Numbered from the stretch's first letter, positions 1-8,867 are shown. The stretch: DNA of 64,000 nucleotides from Herbivorax alkaliphila (GCF_030848475.1 NZ_JAVDDS010000007.1:58680-122679), one strand, 5' to 3'. Notes: generated by a model from the letters alone, not told the origin. A program made the numbers and translations.

Positions 1-1872
1 ATATTTAACATTTCCATTTTGCTTGTCAGTAATTACCGAAAATGATGTCACCTCAGACCCTGTACCAGAAGTAGTAGGTATTGTCACAAGTTTTGTTTTT
101 TCTCCAAGGTTAGGGTACTGAAAAGCACGTTTTCTTATATCAAGAAACTTCAATTTAAGTCCATCAAAAGATGTTTCAGGATGTTCATAAAACAGCCACA
201 TGCCTTTAGCAGCATCAATTACAGAACCTCCTCCAAGTGCAATAACTACATCAGGTTTAAAGTTTTTCATCTCCTCCACACCACGCATAATTGTTTCAAC
301 GGAAGGATCAGGCTCAACATCTGAAAATATTTCACTGTGGCAGTATATTTCACGTTTTCTAAGGTAATATAAAGCTTTTTTTACATATCCTAGTTTAATC
401 ATAACAGGATCTGTTACAATAAACGCTCGGGTTATATCAGGCATACTTTCAAGATACTGTATTGAACCATTTTCAAAATATATTTTAGGTGGAATTTTAA
501 ACCATTGCATATTCGTCCTCCTCTTTGCAATTCTCTTTTTGTTAATTAAATTAACAGTGGACACATTTGATGTAGTAGAATTTCTGCCATAAGAACCACA
601 TCCAAGTGTCAATGATGGTGTATTTGTATTATATATATCACCAATTGCACCTTGAGAAGAAGGCGAATTTGCTATTACCCTTCCAACCTTCATTGCCTCA
701 CCATATGCCTTGCATAACTCTGAATCATCTGAGTGAATAACTGCAGAGTGACCTAATCCTCCTAATCTTAACATGCCTTGTGCATATTCAAATCCTTCAT
801 TTGAGTCCTTGACTACAAAATATGCAAGAACTGGAGAGAGTTTTTCAATAGAGAGCGGAAATTCCGTCGAAGGTTTTGGTAGTTTTGCAATAAGTAGTTT
901 TGTATCATCTGGAACATTTATCCCTGCATTCTTAGCAATTTCTACTGCACTTTTACCAACCACTTCAGGATTAATACTCATCTTGGTCATATTTATTACA
1001 TATTTAGTAACCTTTTCTGTTTCCTTTTCATTTAAAAAGTAACAGGAATACTTTTTCATTATGTTTTCAAATTCAGACTTTATATCTTTATCTACAATAA
1101 CTGCCTGTTCAGAGGCACATATCATTCCATTGTCAAATGTCTTTGATAAAATAAGATCTGTACACGCTCTCTCTATGTCTACCTTTTTGTTTATATAGCA
1201 GGGTACATTTCCAGGACCTACACCTAAAGCAGGCTTTCCACAGCTATATGCTGAATGAACCATTCCTGAACCACCTGTTGCAAGAATTAATGACACTCCT
1301 GGATCATTCATAAGTGCGTTAGTCGCTTCAATAGAAGGCACTTCAATCCACTGTATACAATGCTCCGGTGCTCCACTTTCAACCGCTGCATCTCTAAGAG
1401 TTTTTGCAGCTTCTAAAGAGCATTTTTGAGCAGATGGGTGAAATGCAAATATAATAGGATTTCTTGTCTTTGCCGATATAAGGGACTTAAACATAGTTGT
1501 CGAAGTTGGGTTTGTTACGGGGGTAACTCCTGCAATTATTCCCACTGGTTCAGCAACTTCTACAAATCCTTCCATGTCATTTTCTGCAATTATTCCAACT
1601 GTCTTTTCATTTTTTATACTGTGCCAGATATATTCAGTAGAAAATATATTTTTTATTACCTTGTCTTCAAAAACACCTCTTCCAGTTTCCTCAACAGCTA
1701 ATTTTGCCAGGCGCATATGATCATTAAGACCTGCAATAGTCATAGCATGTACAATTTTATCGACTTTCTCCTGATCAAATTTTATATACTCTTTAAGTGC
1801 TTTCTTACCGTTCTCCACAAGTTTAGTTATCATATCGTTAGTATTAGTCTTATTCTCCTTTTGTGTTGCCAT
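1..1872 (-). CDS. adhE: Bifunctional acetaldehyde/alcohol dehydrogenase AdhE (3' end beyond window)
   Basis: Converts acetyl-CoA to acetaldehyde and then ethanol with NADH in the cytoplasm, the main ethanol route of fermentative clostridia. The visible 624 residues hold the whole CoA-acylating aldehyde dehydrogenase domain (about residues 1-440, active-site Cys near 252 in FDNGMICASEQ). The start of the iron-dependent alcohol dehydrogenase domain follows from about residue 454 (MQWFKIPPKIYFENG, then ALGGGSVIDAAKGMW and PTTSGTGSEVTSF). The family is usually about 870 residues, so roughly 250 residues with the iron ligands lie left of the window. The ATG at 1872 follows an AAAGGA site. Two Rex operators frame the promoter, so control by the NADH/NAD ratio is expected. 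Confidence 0.95.
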   Translation of the reverse strand, partial: MATQKENKTNTNDMITKLVENGKKALKEYIKFDQEKVDKIVHAMTIAGLNDHMRLAKLAVEETGRGVFEDKVIKNIFSTEYIWHSIKNEKTVGIIAENDMEGFVEVAEPVGIIAGVTPVTNPTSTTMFKSLISAKTRNPIIFAFHPSAQKCSLEAAKTLRDAAVESGAPEHCIQWIEVPSIEATNALMNDPGVSLILATGGSGMVHSAYSCGKPALGVGPGNVPCYINKKVDIERACTDLILSKTFDNGMICASEQAVIVDKDIKSEFENIMKKYSCYFLNEKETEKVTKYVINMTKMSINPEVVGKSAVEIAKNAGINVPDDTKLLIAKLPKPSTEFPLSIEKLSPVLAYFVVKDSNEGFEYAQGMLRLGGLGHSAVIHSDDSELCKAYGEAMKVGRVIANSPSSQGAIGDIYNTNTPSLTLGCGSYGRNSTTSNVSTVNLINKKRIAKRRTNMQWFKIPPKIYFENGSIQYLESMPDITRAFIVTDPVMIKLGYVKKALYYLRKREIYCHSEIFSDVEPDPSVETIMRGVEEMKNFKPDVVIALGGGSVIDAAKGMWLFYEHPETSFDGLKLKFLDIRKRAFQYPNLGEKTKLVTIPTTSGTGSEVTSFSVITDKQNGNVKY

Positions 1873-1917
1873 TTTAAAACCATCCTTTCATAACAAATTT
1901 CTCTTAAGCACACAGTA

Positions 1918-1968
1918 TTGTTAAATATTTATCAATCTTAGAATAACACATTGTTAAATATTTGTCAA
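1918..1968 (-). promoter_or_regulatory. adhE promoter with two Rex operators
   Basis: On the minus strand TTGACA (1963-1968) lies 17 bp from TATTCT (1940-1945), a good sigma-A promoter. Two near-palindromes match the clostridial Rex consensus TTGTTAANNNNTTAACAA: TTGTTAAATATTTGTCAA at 1951-1968, covering the -35 box, and TTGTTAAATATTTATCAA at 1918-1935, just after the -10 box over the expected start point. Their centres are 33 bp apart, about three helical turns, so two dimers would sit on the same face. Rex repression of adhE at low NADH is established in clostridia. The sites here are read directly; binding is inferred. Confidence 0.85.
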
Positions 1969-1991
1969 TATAGATAACATACTAGTTTTGC

Positions 1992-2033
1992 AATGTTTTT
2001 TCTATATTTTCATTCACTTAAATAATACGCACC
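1992..2033 (-). repeat. Dispersed ~44-bp intergenic repeat, copy A
   Basis: Read on the minus strand this begins GGTGCGTATTATTTAAGTG and continues with GAATGAAAATATAGAAAAAA. It is nearly identical to copy B at 4221-4264, and related to copies at 9134-9169 and 12879-12922. It lies upstream of the adhE promoter. Function unknown. Confidence 0.6.
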
Positions 2034-2143
2034 TAACATACTATGGGTATATATAATAAATATAGATAACATATATCCACATACTATAATATTTTACAAA
2101 AGAAAAGTTTTTATAACATCTTTGCATTTAACTACTTTGAATT

Positions 2144-2335
2144 GATTTAGTTTTAGCCAAACATCGAATTTTTAGTTCACCTAAAGATTATAAAAAAATC
2201 GGCTTCGCCGATTTAAGGCTAGGGTAATCCTTTAAAGTACTACCTTTCGGTAGACTTTTTTGATGCCAGAAAGCAATGCACTTTCTTAGCCATTAAGACG
2301 AACTCCACCTTATACAAGGTGGAGTTTTAGAACAA
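2144..2335 (+). repeat. Structured dispersed repeat (IS-end-like), long copy 1
   Basis: A run of small hairpins: AATCGGC/GCCGATT around a TTCG loop (about 2200-2216), CTACC/GGTAG (about 2240-2253), GAAAG/CTTTC (about 2268-2285) and an 11-bp stem AACTCCACCTT/AAGGTGGAGTT (about 2309-2334). About 80 bp from GGTAGACTTTTTTGATGCC onward is shared with 50139-50220. The left part (TTTAGTTTTAGCCAAACATCG) resembles the palindromic motif of the short copies at 15394-15465 and 44085-44155. No transposase is present. The hairpin-rich ends suggest a relic or miniature derivative of an IS200/IS605-type element, which is inference. Confidence 0.5.
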
Positions 2336-2368
2336 TGTAAAAAGAAAACGTACTTTCTTCTTTTGTTT

Positions 2369-2542
2369 TTACCATCTATTACCATATGATCTGTTATTTC
2401 TTTGTTGTTTTCTTGCCCTTCTACAATCTGGACACCTTTGAGGTTCATTATCAAAACCTTTTTCCTTATAAAACTCCTGTTCTCCTTCGCTGAAAACAAA
2501 TTCAGCATCACAATCTTTACATTTCAACATTTTATCTGCCAT
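2369..2542 (-). CDS. Small zinc-ribbon protein (57 aa)
   Basis: A short cytoplasmic protein starting MADKMLKCKDCDAEF, with two CxxC knuckles (Cys8/Cys11 and Cys37/Cys40) that form a zinc ribbon. Between them is the typical SEGEQEFYKEKGFDNEPQRC stretch of the probable zinc-ribbon family found widely in Firmicutes (zf-trcl type). The tail is basic and rich in Arg, Gln and Asn (KQQRNNRSYGNRW). The start ATG at 2542 follows a strong GGAGGT at about 2550-2555. Nothing in the sequence gives a biochemical role; nucleic-acid binding is a guess from the basic tail. An overlapping 72-codon frame at 2293-2511 is a frame shadow of this gene. Confidence 0.85.
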   Translation of the reverse strand: MADKMLKCKDCDAEFVFSEGEQEFYKEKGFDNEPQRCPDCRRARKQQRNNRSYGNRW

Positions 2543-2770
2543 ATTAAATACCTCCTTAATTTATTTTGGATCGGATAATTCTTAACTTCTCGCTCCAATA
2601 AATTAAAGGAGGGTTGTTTTGAGAAAATCAATCCATGATATATAGCATTTCGATAAATATATATTAACACATAAATAAATAAAAATCAATACCAGCTTTT
2701 ACACGTTTTATCCTTCAATGCCTCTATATGTAAGTCATTTTTTTGCTTACTTCAGCTTATATTAAGGCAC

Positions 2771-3433
2771 CTACAGGTGTATAATTTCAAACCTACTCTT
2801 ATTAAAATTAATTAGTCCTTCATCACGCATTTTGCCAAGTTCTCTTGACATAGCACTTCTATCTACATATAAATAATCAGAAAGCTGTTCTCTATTATAA
2901 GGTATAGTAAATACATTAGAATTATCTATATCTTTTTGAGCTGCTAAAAATGTTATAAGCTTTTCTCTAATAGTTCTTTTGGAAACAATTTCTATTTTTT
3001 GGTTAAGCATTATTGTTTTCATTGCAAGTATTTTTAGCATGTTTTCTATTAACTTTGTATGAAAAACACAGGCCGAAGAACATGTTTTTATTATTTTTTT
3101 ATAATCAATTAATAAGACCTCACTGTCTTCCACTCCTTGAACAGATACAGAAGTTTTTTCTATTTCTGCACAAGCTAAGGCTTCTCCAAACATTTCACCT
3201 AGTGAAACTTCAGAAAGAATATTTCTGTTCCCGTTTTCATCCTCTTTTAAAATCACCACTTTTCCCTTCATTATTATCCCTATAAAATAAACATTTTCAC
3301 CTGCCATATATATAAATTCATCTCTTTTATAAAAAGAAACTTTTGCAGACAAGCAGGAGAGTATTTTTTCTAAGCTCTCTACTTCAATATCTTTAAAAAG
3401 ATTGTTTTTCTTTAATACACTATAATTTATCAT
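2771..3433 (-). CDS. Crp/Fnr-family transcription regulator
   Basis: A 220-residue cytoplasmic regulator with an N-terminal cyclic-nucleotide-binding-like beta-roll (about residues 15-125, GEMFGEALACAEIEKTSVSVQ), a long dimer helix, and a C-terminal Crp-type helix-turn-helix (about 180-208, REQLSDYLYVDRSAMSRELG). It lacks the Cys set of FNR and the strict cAMP-binding arginine pattern, so the ligand is unknown. It is divergent from a ferredoxin gene, with a perfect short palindrome between them. Crp/Fnr proteins paired with this type of ferredoxin in clostridia often belong to the HcpR-like group that reacts to nitric oxide or redox stress. That assignment is inferred from context. Confidence 0.85.
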   Translation of the reverse strand: MINYSVLKKNNLFKDIEVESLEKILSCLSAKVSFYKRDEFIYMAGENVYFIGIIMKGKVVILKEDENGNRNILSEVSLGEMFGEALACAEIEKTSVSVQGVEDSEVLLIDYKKIIKTCSSACVFHTKLIENMLKILAMKTIMLNQKIEIVSKRTIREKLITFLAAQKDIDNSNVFTIPYNREQLSDYLYVDRSAMSRELGKMRDEGLINFNKSRFEIIHL

Positions 3434-3446
3434 ATTTTCTCCCTTC

Positions 3447-3493
3447 GTTGCAAATGCAACAGATTCTTTTGTTTTATTTTACTATACTATAAT
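3447..3493 (+). promoter_or_regulatory. Divergent regulatory region: palindrome and ferredoxin promoter
   Basis: GTTGCAAATGCAAC at 3447-3460 is an inverted repeat with 6-bp perfect arms, a plausible Crp/Fnr operator. On the plus strand TATAAT at 3488-3493 is a strong -10 box with no good -35 hexamer (TCTTTT at 3465-3470), as at activator-dependent promoters. The palindrome centre would lie about 46-48 bp upstream of the transcription start, close to a class II activation position. The operator role is inferred. Confidence 0.55.
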
Positions 3494-3521
3494 TAGAAAA
3501 TCAAATGAAAGGAGTTTTAAT

Positions 3522-4220
3522 ATGATTAGACAAATGATTAAAATAAACGAAGATAAATGCAATGGTTGTGGATTATGTGTATCTGCCTGTCATGAAGGGG
3601 CAATAGGAATTGTAGATGGAAAAGCAAAACTTTTAAGAGAGGATTACTGCGATGGACTTGGAAACTGTCTACCAGTATGTCCAACAGGGGCAATTACTTT
3701 TGAAGAACGTGAGACACTTCCCTTTGATGAAAATGCTGTTAAGAAAAATATGGAGGAAGCCAAAGAAACGTTTAAGGGATGCCCTGGTACACGTTTAAAA
3801 TCAATTAAAAATGATACTGGTGCAAATAACAATATTGAGGATAGTTTTGCTAAAACACACCTTAACCAGTGGCCAATACAGATAAAATTAGTGCCTCCTA
3901 ATGCACCTTATTTTGACAATGCTAACTTGCTTATTGCGGCTGACTGCACTGCATTTTCCTATGGCAATTTTCATAATGAGTTTATGAAAAATAAAATAAC
4001 TCTTATTGGATGTTCTAAATTAGACGATATTGATTACAGCGAAAAGTTAACTGCAATACTAAAAATGAATACTATCAAATCACTAACGGTAGTAAGAATG
4101 GAAGTGCCTTGCTGTAGCGGTATAGTGAATGCTGTTAAAACAGCTCTTAGAAATAGTGACAAGTTAATCCCGTGGCAGGTTATAGTTATTTCAACTGATG
4201 GACAGATAATAGAAAATTAA
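3522..4220 (+). CDS. 4Fe-4S ferredoxin-domain protein
   Basis: A 232-residue cytoplasmic iron-sulfur protein. The N-terminus holds two ferredoxin motifs: CNGCGLCVSACHEG (complete CxxCxxCxxxC) and CDGLGNCLPVCPTG, where the second Cys of the usual set is Leu. From memory this CDGLG form is normal for the family, but it leaves one cluster with an unusual ligand set. The remaining ~150 residues (ending with a PCCSGIVNAVKTALRNS segment) resemble the C-terminal domain of ferredoxins linked to hydroxylamine reductase (Hcp) clusters; no hcp gene is seen here. AAAGGAG precedes the ATG. A role in redox or nitrosative stress under the neighbouring Crp/Fnr protein is inferred. Confidence 0.8.
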   Translation: MIRQMIKINEDKCNGCGLCVSACHEGAIGIVDGKAKLLREDYCDGLGNCLPVCPTGAITFEERETLPFDENAVKKNMEEAKETFKGCPGTRLKSIKNDTGANNNIEDSFAKTHLNQWPIQIKLVPPNAPYFDNANLLIAADCTAFSYGNFHNEFMKNKITLIGCSKLDDIDYSEKLTAILKMNTIKSLTVVRMEVPCCSGIVNAVKTALRNSDKLIPWQVIVISTDGQIIEN

Positions 4221-4264
4221 GGGTGCATGTTATTTAAGTGAATGAAAATATGGAAGAAAAATTT
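4221..4264 (+). repeat. Dispersed ~44-bp intergenic repeat, copy B
   Basis: It starts GGGTGCATGTTATTTAAGTG and continues GAATGAAAATATGGAAGAAAAA, directly after the ferredoxin stop codon. It matches copy A at about 37 of 42 positions. A partial match to its second half (CATGGAAGAAAAATT) occurs near 31203-31217. Confidence 0.6.
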
Positions 4265-4370
4265 AATTTATACACCCGAAAGTTAATTTTATATTGAATT
4301 TTACTCCAATTGCAGATATAATTAAAAGTAATTTACTTCACAAATAATTATATCAAAGGAGACTCCTCTT

Positions 4371-4862
4371 ATGGATGATGGTTTTAGAAAGCCTTACGAA
4401 TATGAAGACGATTCCAACATAATATGGCCGGTACGTATTTTTTGCATTATGTTGATTTTTGCCGAAGTACTTTATGGCATAATTTATCTGGTTCAATTGC
4501 AAAACAACTTCGGCCATATTCCTGTCGTTGGAACAATTGGCAAGGTCTTTTCTGTTGTATATATCGCATTCGTTTTATTTACTTTTATTTCTCTTTTAAA
4601 AATTAAAAAATATGCTCTTAAAATAGTAAAAACCTTTCTTGCAACTCGATTGATTTATTTAATAACTGCTACCGTGGCAATTTTTTTTAATACATTAAAT
4701 TCTGACAATTCACCAAAACATGGATATGACCAATTTGAATCTTTTAGTAGCATTATAAATATGCTTCTGGTAACTCCATTATTTTATGCAATAGCTTTTA
4801 GTGTGACATGGTATATATACTTTACCAAATCCAAAAAGATAGAAAAAGTTTATTCTGATTAG
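4371..4862 (+). CDS. Small four-helix membrane protein, DUF2569-like
   Basis: A 163-residue protein with four hydrophobic segments (about residues 20-42, 55-77, 88-108 and 130-152) and a basic tail (YFTKSKKIEKVYSD). The layout and the final aromatic helix followed by F-x-K-S-K-K resemble DUF2569 membrane proteins, which have no known function. AAAGGAG precedes the ATG. Its stop is only 7 bp from the stop of the convergent binding-protein gene. Its upstream region carries the dispersed repeat copy B. Confidence 0.6.
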   Translation: MDDGFRKPYEYEDDSNIIWPVRIFCIMLIFAEVLYGIIYLVQLQNNFGHIPVVGTIGKVFSVVYIAFVLFTFISLLKIKKYALKIVKTFLATRLIYLITATVAIFFNTLNSDNSPKHGYDQFESFSSIINMLLVTPLFYAIAFSVTWYIYFTKSKKIEKVYSD

Positions 4863-4869
4863 TTCTGGT

Positions 4870-6168
4870 CTACCTTGCCAGTTCTATAGTTTCTTCTATT
4901 TCCTCTTTCATTTGTTCTATATGAACTTCAGATGGAAGAGAACTATCAGCTGCTTCCCAAACACCGTCTCTATACATTTGCAGAGCTTGAGCATCAAAAG
5001 GTGTTAATTTGTACTGAACCATATCTACTGCAAGCTCTTCTAACTTCGGGTATACACTTTGATTGCCATAGTACTCTTCTTCTCTGTTCATATTTCTCCC
5101 ATATCCATGAACAGGAATATATCCTGGCACTACATCAAAAGTCTCACCTCCACTGCTTTTATGGGTTGCAATATACTCAACTACTCTCCACGCTTCTTCT
5201 TTGTGATTGCTTTGGCTGTTTATAGATATTCTGGAATCTGATGCCCACGCTGCTAGTCCTAAAGGCGGCGTTGTTACTCTCCACAATCCACTCTGTTCTG
5301 GAATATCCCTCCTAAAATTAGCCATTGCATACGAACCTTCAGTAACCATAACAAGTTTATCTTCTTTTAAAGCTTTTTTTCCAGTTTCGTTCCAAAAATT
5401 TTTTTTCAACTCCAATTCATTTTGATGAGTTTCCTTTGCCAGATCTAATGATAGTTCAAATAAATCTCCAAACCGAGTATATTCAAGATTTTCATCAAAA
5501 AATCCCAAAGTTGCTCCTGTCAAATCTGGAAGATCAGTTGGAAATTGAAATATATATTTGTCATCTTCTTTTAATTTCTTTGCAATTTCCAATACATTTT
5601 CCGGCTCTTTTATAAACTCTCCAAATTCCTCCGGCTCATAGGGAAAACCCATTTCCTTCATTATATCAGCTCTATATATGCTGACATAGGGAGAAGTATT
5701 AATTGTAAGAGATAATAGCTCACTATTATCTATAGAAAGTCCACTTTCCCAACCCAAAAAATCATTTTTATATTTGCCAGCATTAAAAGGCTCCTGAAGT
5801 AAATCTTGGAGAATTCCACTTGCTGTGAATGTACCGAAAAAACCGCTATCAAATATTAGAATGTCCGGCCCTTCTCCCTTTGTAATTGCCTCCATATATG
5901 CTTCTTCACACTCACCAAACCCAAACAATTTTTCCTCTACTATTATACCTTCATTTTCTTCTTCAAATACCCTTGTTACATCTTTAAGGCTATACCAGCT
6001 CCATAGTTTTAGTACAACAGTATCATCTTTTTGTGTTGAATCTATTTCTCCTGTCCCTTCTTCTTTATCATTATTTTCTAAGTTTTCTGCATTTCCCATG
6101 CATCCTATCATTAAAACTAAAAACACGCTTAAAATTAGTAAAATTGCTAATTTAAATTTTTTTATCAT
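4870..6168 (-). CDS. ABC-type solute-binding lipoprotein (family 1)
   Basis: A 432-residue extracellular binding protein. The signal peptide ends in a lipobox (VLMIGC, Cys at about 23), so it is anchored to the membrane outer face. An acidic linker is followed by a sugar-binding-protein fold (LKLWSWYSLKDVTRVFEEEN, ITKGEGPDILIFDSG, AAWASDSRISINSQS, EEAWRVVEYIATH). No permease or ATPase gene is adjacent. Its ATG overlaps the stop of the upstream GGDEF-EAL gene as ATGA, with GGAGGG upstream, so the two are translationally coupled. This suggests a role in sensing rather than, or as well as, uptake. The ligand is unknown; family 1 proteins mostly bind sugars. Confidence 0.85.
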   Translation of the reverse strand: MIKKFKLAILLILSVFLVLMIGCMGNAENLENNDKEEGTGEIDSTQKDDTVVLKLWSWYSLKDVTRVFEEENEGIIVEEKLFGFGECEEAYMEAITKGEGPDILIFDSGFFGTFTASGILQDLLQEPFNAGKYKNDFLGWESGLSIDNSELLSLTINTSPYVSIYRADIMKEMGFPYEPEEFGEFIKEPENVLEIAKKLKEDDKYIFQFPTDLPDLTGATLGFFDENLEYTRFGDLFELSLDLAKETHQNELELKKNFWNETGKKALKEDKLVMVTEGSYAMANFRRDIPEQSGLWRVTTPPLGLAAWASDSRISINSQSNHKEEAWRVVEYIATHKSSGGETFDVVPGYIPVHGYGRNMNREEEYYGNQSVYPKLEELAVDMVQYKLTPFDAQALQMYRDGVWEAADSSLPSEVHIEQMKEEIEETIELAR

Positions 6169-8867
6169 AGTAAATTCCCTCCTGCTTCTTTAATACTTTC
6201 AAATGTAAAATTTTCAATAACCTTTTCAAATTCATCTGCTGATACAGGTTTAGATATAAAATAACCCTGTATCTTATCGCAATGTAATTCTTTTAAAGCT
6301 TTTAAATCTTCAATTGTTTCAACTCCTTCTGCTATAACACTTAAGCCAAGTGAATGAGCCAGTTCTATAATAGCTGCCACTATTGATTTATTACTATCTT
6401 CACAACAAATATTAGTGATAAAGCTTCTATCTATTTTTAGAATATTAATTGGCAGATCTTTAAGTCTTCCTAGAGATGAATATCCAGTGCCAAAATCATC
6501 AATAGATATACATATACCCATCTCTTTTAATTCTCGTAATAGTTCAATAACATACTCAGAATTTTTCATAAAAAATCCTTCTGTTATCTCTAATTCCAAA
6601 TATTCAGCCTCCAATCCTGAAATATCCAGAGCATTTTTAACTGTTTCAACAAAATCACTTCCTATAATTTGTCTTAAAGACAGGTTAACCGAAATACGAA
6701 TTTTAGGATATCCATTATTTTGCCATATCTTATTTTGCTTACACCCTTCAATAAGCACCCATTCACCAATTTGATTTATAACCCCAATCTCTTCTGCTAA
6801 AGGTATAAATTCAGCTGGAGAAATCAAACCATACTGAGGATGATTCCATCTAATCAATGCCTCAACACCAGAGATAATTCCTAATTTGATATCTACCTTG
6901 GGTTGATAATTTATTATAATTTCGTTTTTCTCTAATGCCTTACAAAGACTTTGTTCTAAAAATAATTTTTCAATAGTATCTGGTTCAGTTAATTCAGAAT
7001 AAAATTTATAGGTATTTTCACCTGTTTCTTTAGCTGCATACATTGCAATGTCTGCTTTCTTCAGTAATGCAGACTTTTCTAAAGCATCATCTGGATATAA
7101 GCATATACCTATGCTACCCGAAATATGTAATTCATGGACATTTCCATCCTGGCTAAGTTCAACTGCATCAGAAAGTATCTCATTAATATACGTAGCAACT
7201 TCTGAAACCTTTTCTCTTTCTGAGTAATTTAATACAACAACAAACTCATCTCCACCTAATCTTGCAACAAAGCTGTCTTCCTTTAAAAAATAACTCAATC
7301 TTTTAGCTATTTCTTTTATCAAAATATCCCCTACTTCGTGACCTAATGTATCATTTATTCTCTTAAAACGATTAAGGTCAATAAACATAACGGCTAACTG
7401 CTTTTCTTCTGCCAAGTTAAGCAAGTCTTCCAAATACTCTGTAAAACAAAGCCTATTTGGTAGTTCTGTCAAAATATCGTAGTACGCTAATTTTCTCATT
7501 TGCTCTTTAGAATTTTTCAATTCTTTTGTCTGTGATAACAACTGACTATTCATAATTCTTGTCTCCGAAAACAGAGTAACCAAATTATTTGACATCACTT
7601 TAAAATTCTCAACCAATGAATTAACCTGAGAAATGGTTATATTTGGCCATTCTATTAAATCTTGACGTTTTAACTTTTCTGGAAGCCCTGTTGTACTTCT
7701 AGTCAGTTTTGATAAATCTCGTGACAAAAAACCACTCATAGCAATAGCAACAGATATTGCTGCAATAGAGAAAGCTAAAAGAATCAAAAACTTATTTAAA
7801 TAATTTTCCCATGAACTTTTAGTATAATTTTGCAATGACTTTCTAACCTGAATTTTCAAATCCACATCATCAAAAGCTGCATCAGTTATATAAAAAGCTT
7901 CATTCCATCTACTTAAGTCAAAAGATAATCCTTCCTGTTTAGGAAACCACATAAATATATTTTCATTAATTTTTGTAATTTCACCATTTTCACCCCAATT
8001 ATACATTTCATTATATTGACTTTCATCCCTGTTTGAAATGTATACATTGTGGTTTCCATCCACTAGTAATATCTCCAAATCTCCTTCAAAAGAGTTTTTT
8101 TCAATAATTTCATCAAATCTATTCAAATATATTGGAGATTTTAATCTTACTTTGCGAAGATCAGATATATCCCAACTATTTGCCTCTACCATAATACTTG
8201 AACTGGACCTTTCCAGCATATGATTTATTTCAGAATTCATATTTTCCTGAGATAACCAACCGTCAATCATTGTATACAATAAAAAAGGACCAAACACTGA
8301 TACAATTGTTAAGTGTAACATCATTTTATTCAAATCAGTTAATTTTCTTTTTTTGTATCCTAAAATTCTTTGAACAGGAACATAAGATACTATTATATCT
8401 GCAATGAGCATATTTAAAAAGCCATTAATGCTTTTATTTACCACTACCAAATAACCTTCAACATTTATTGTATTCCTATGTAAATAAAAAATTAAAGCTA
8501 TTGCTGGTGCCCCAATAAAAATCCAGTACAGTGCATCCAGAAGTAATATATTATGTTTTGTTTTTTTCCATGCTAACCCCACAAGTAAAACTTCTATAGT
8601 AAAAAAAACTGTATAAAAGTCTGGATAAAAAAAATGCCAATCCAATAAATTGATAACAACAGCTACTACAAAGGCCTTTGTCACTCCATAATACCTTAAT
8701 ATCATAAAAATAAAAACATTTCCGAAAGCAAAACTTATTCCATAGGAAAAAGGCAGCTCATAAATCCTCATAAAAAGGCTTATAACCGCTAATACCATAA
8801 ATAGCATTAATTTATTTTGTCTCTTTTTAGGTGTCTCAGTGCTTGTATTAGTAATTTTCTTCTCCAA
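6165..8867 (-). CDS. Membrane GGDEF-EAL cyclic-di-GMP enzyme
   Basis: A 900-residue membrane signalling protein. Several N-terminal helices (about residues 20-185) precede an extracytoplasmic region (about 200-345), another helix (about 352-372) and a HAMP-like linker. The GGDEF domain has an intact RLGGDEF motif at about 538; the upstream RxxD inhibitory site is absent (KEDS). The EAL domain looks catalytically complete: EALIRWNHP (about 668), SVNLSLRQ, LELEITEG, IDDFGTGYSS, IAEGVET and QGYFISKP. It could therefore both make and break c-di-GMP. It is the first gene of a two-gene operon with a solute-binding lipoprotein. The annotated TTG start has AAAGG immediately beside it, so the true start is uncertain. 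Confidence 0.9.
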   Translation of the reverse strand: MEKKITNTSTETPKKRQNKLMLFMVLAVISLFMRIYELPFSYGISFAFGNVFIFMILRYYGVTKAFVVAVVINLLDWHFFYPDFYTVFFTIEVLLVGLAWKKTKHNILLLDALYWIFIGAPAIALIFYLHRNTINVEGYLVVVNKSINGFLNMLIADIIVSYVPVQRILGYKKRKLTDLNKMMLHLTIVSVFGPFLLYTMIDGWLSQENMNSEINHMLERSSSSIMVEANSWDISDLRKVRLKSPIYLNRFDEIIEKNSFEGDLEILLVDGNHNVYISNRDESQYNEMYNWGENGEITKINENIFMWFPKQEGLSFDLSRWNEAFYITDAAFDDVDLKIQVRKSLQNYTKSSWENYLNKFLILLAFSIAAISVAIAMSGFLSRDLSKLTRSTTGLPEKLKRQDLIEWPNITISQVNSLVENFKVMSNNLVTLFSETRIMNSQLLSQTKELKNSKEQMRKLAYYDILTELPNRLCFTEYLEDLLNLAEEKQLAVMFIDLNRFKRINDTLGHEVGDILIKEIAKRLSYFLKEDSFVARLGGDEFVVVLNYSEREKVSEVATYINEILSDAVELSQDGNVHELHISGSIGICLYPDDALEKSALLKKADIAMYAAKETGENTYKFYSELTEPDTIEKLFLEQSLCKALEKNEIIINYQPKVDIKLGIISGVEALIRWNHPQYGLISPAEFIPLAEEIGVINQIGEWVLIEGCKQNKIWQNNGYPKIRISVNLSLRQIIGSDFVETVKNALDISGLEAEYLELEITEGFFMKNSEYVIELLRELKEMGICISIDDFGTGYSSLGRLKDLPINILKIDRSFITNICCEDSNKSIVAAIIELAHSLGLSVIAEGVETIEDLKALKELHCDKIQGYFISKPVSADEFEKVIENFTFESIKEAGGNLL

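Noticed and set aside
2309..2334. The 11-bp stem as a terminator for the zinc-ribbon gene
   Set aside because: No T-run follows it on the minus strand, and it is shared with another repeat copy, so it is better explained as part of the repeat.
2293..2511. A 72-codon minus-strand frame over the zinc-ribbon gene
   Set aside because: It lacks a ribosome site, overlaps the well-supported 57-residue zinc-ribbon gene in another frame and ends inside the structured repeat.
5825..6774. Plus-strand frames opposite the binding-protein and GGDEF-EAL genes
   Set aside because: They are antisense to strongly supported genes, with no start signals or recognisable domains.
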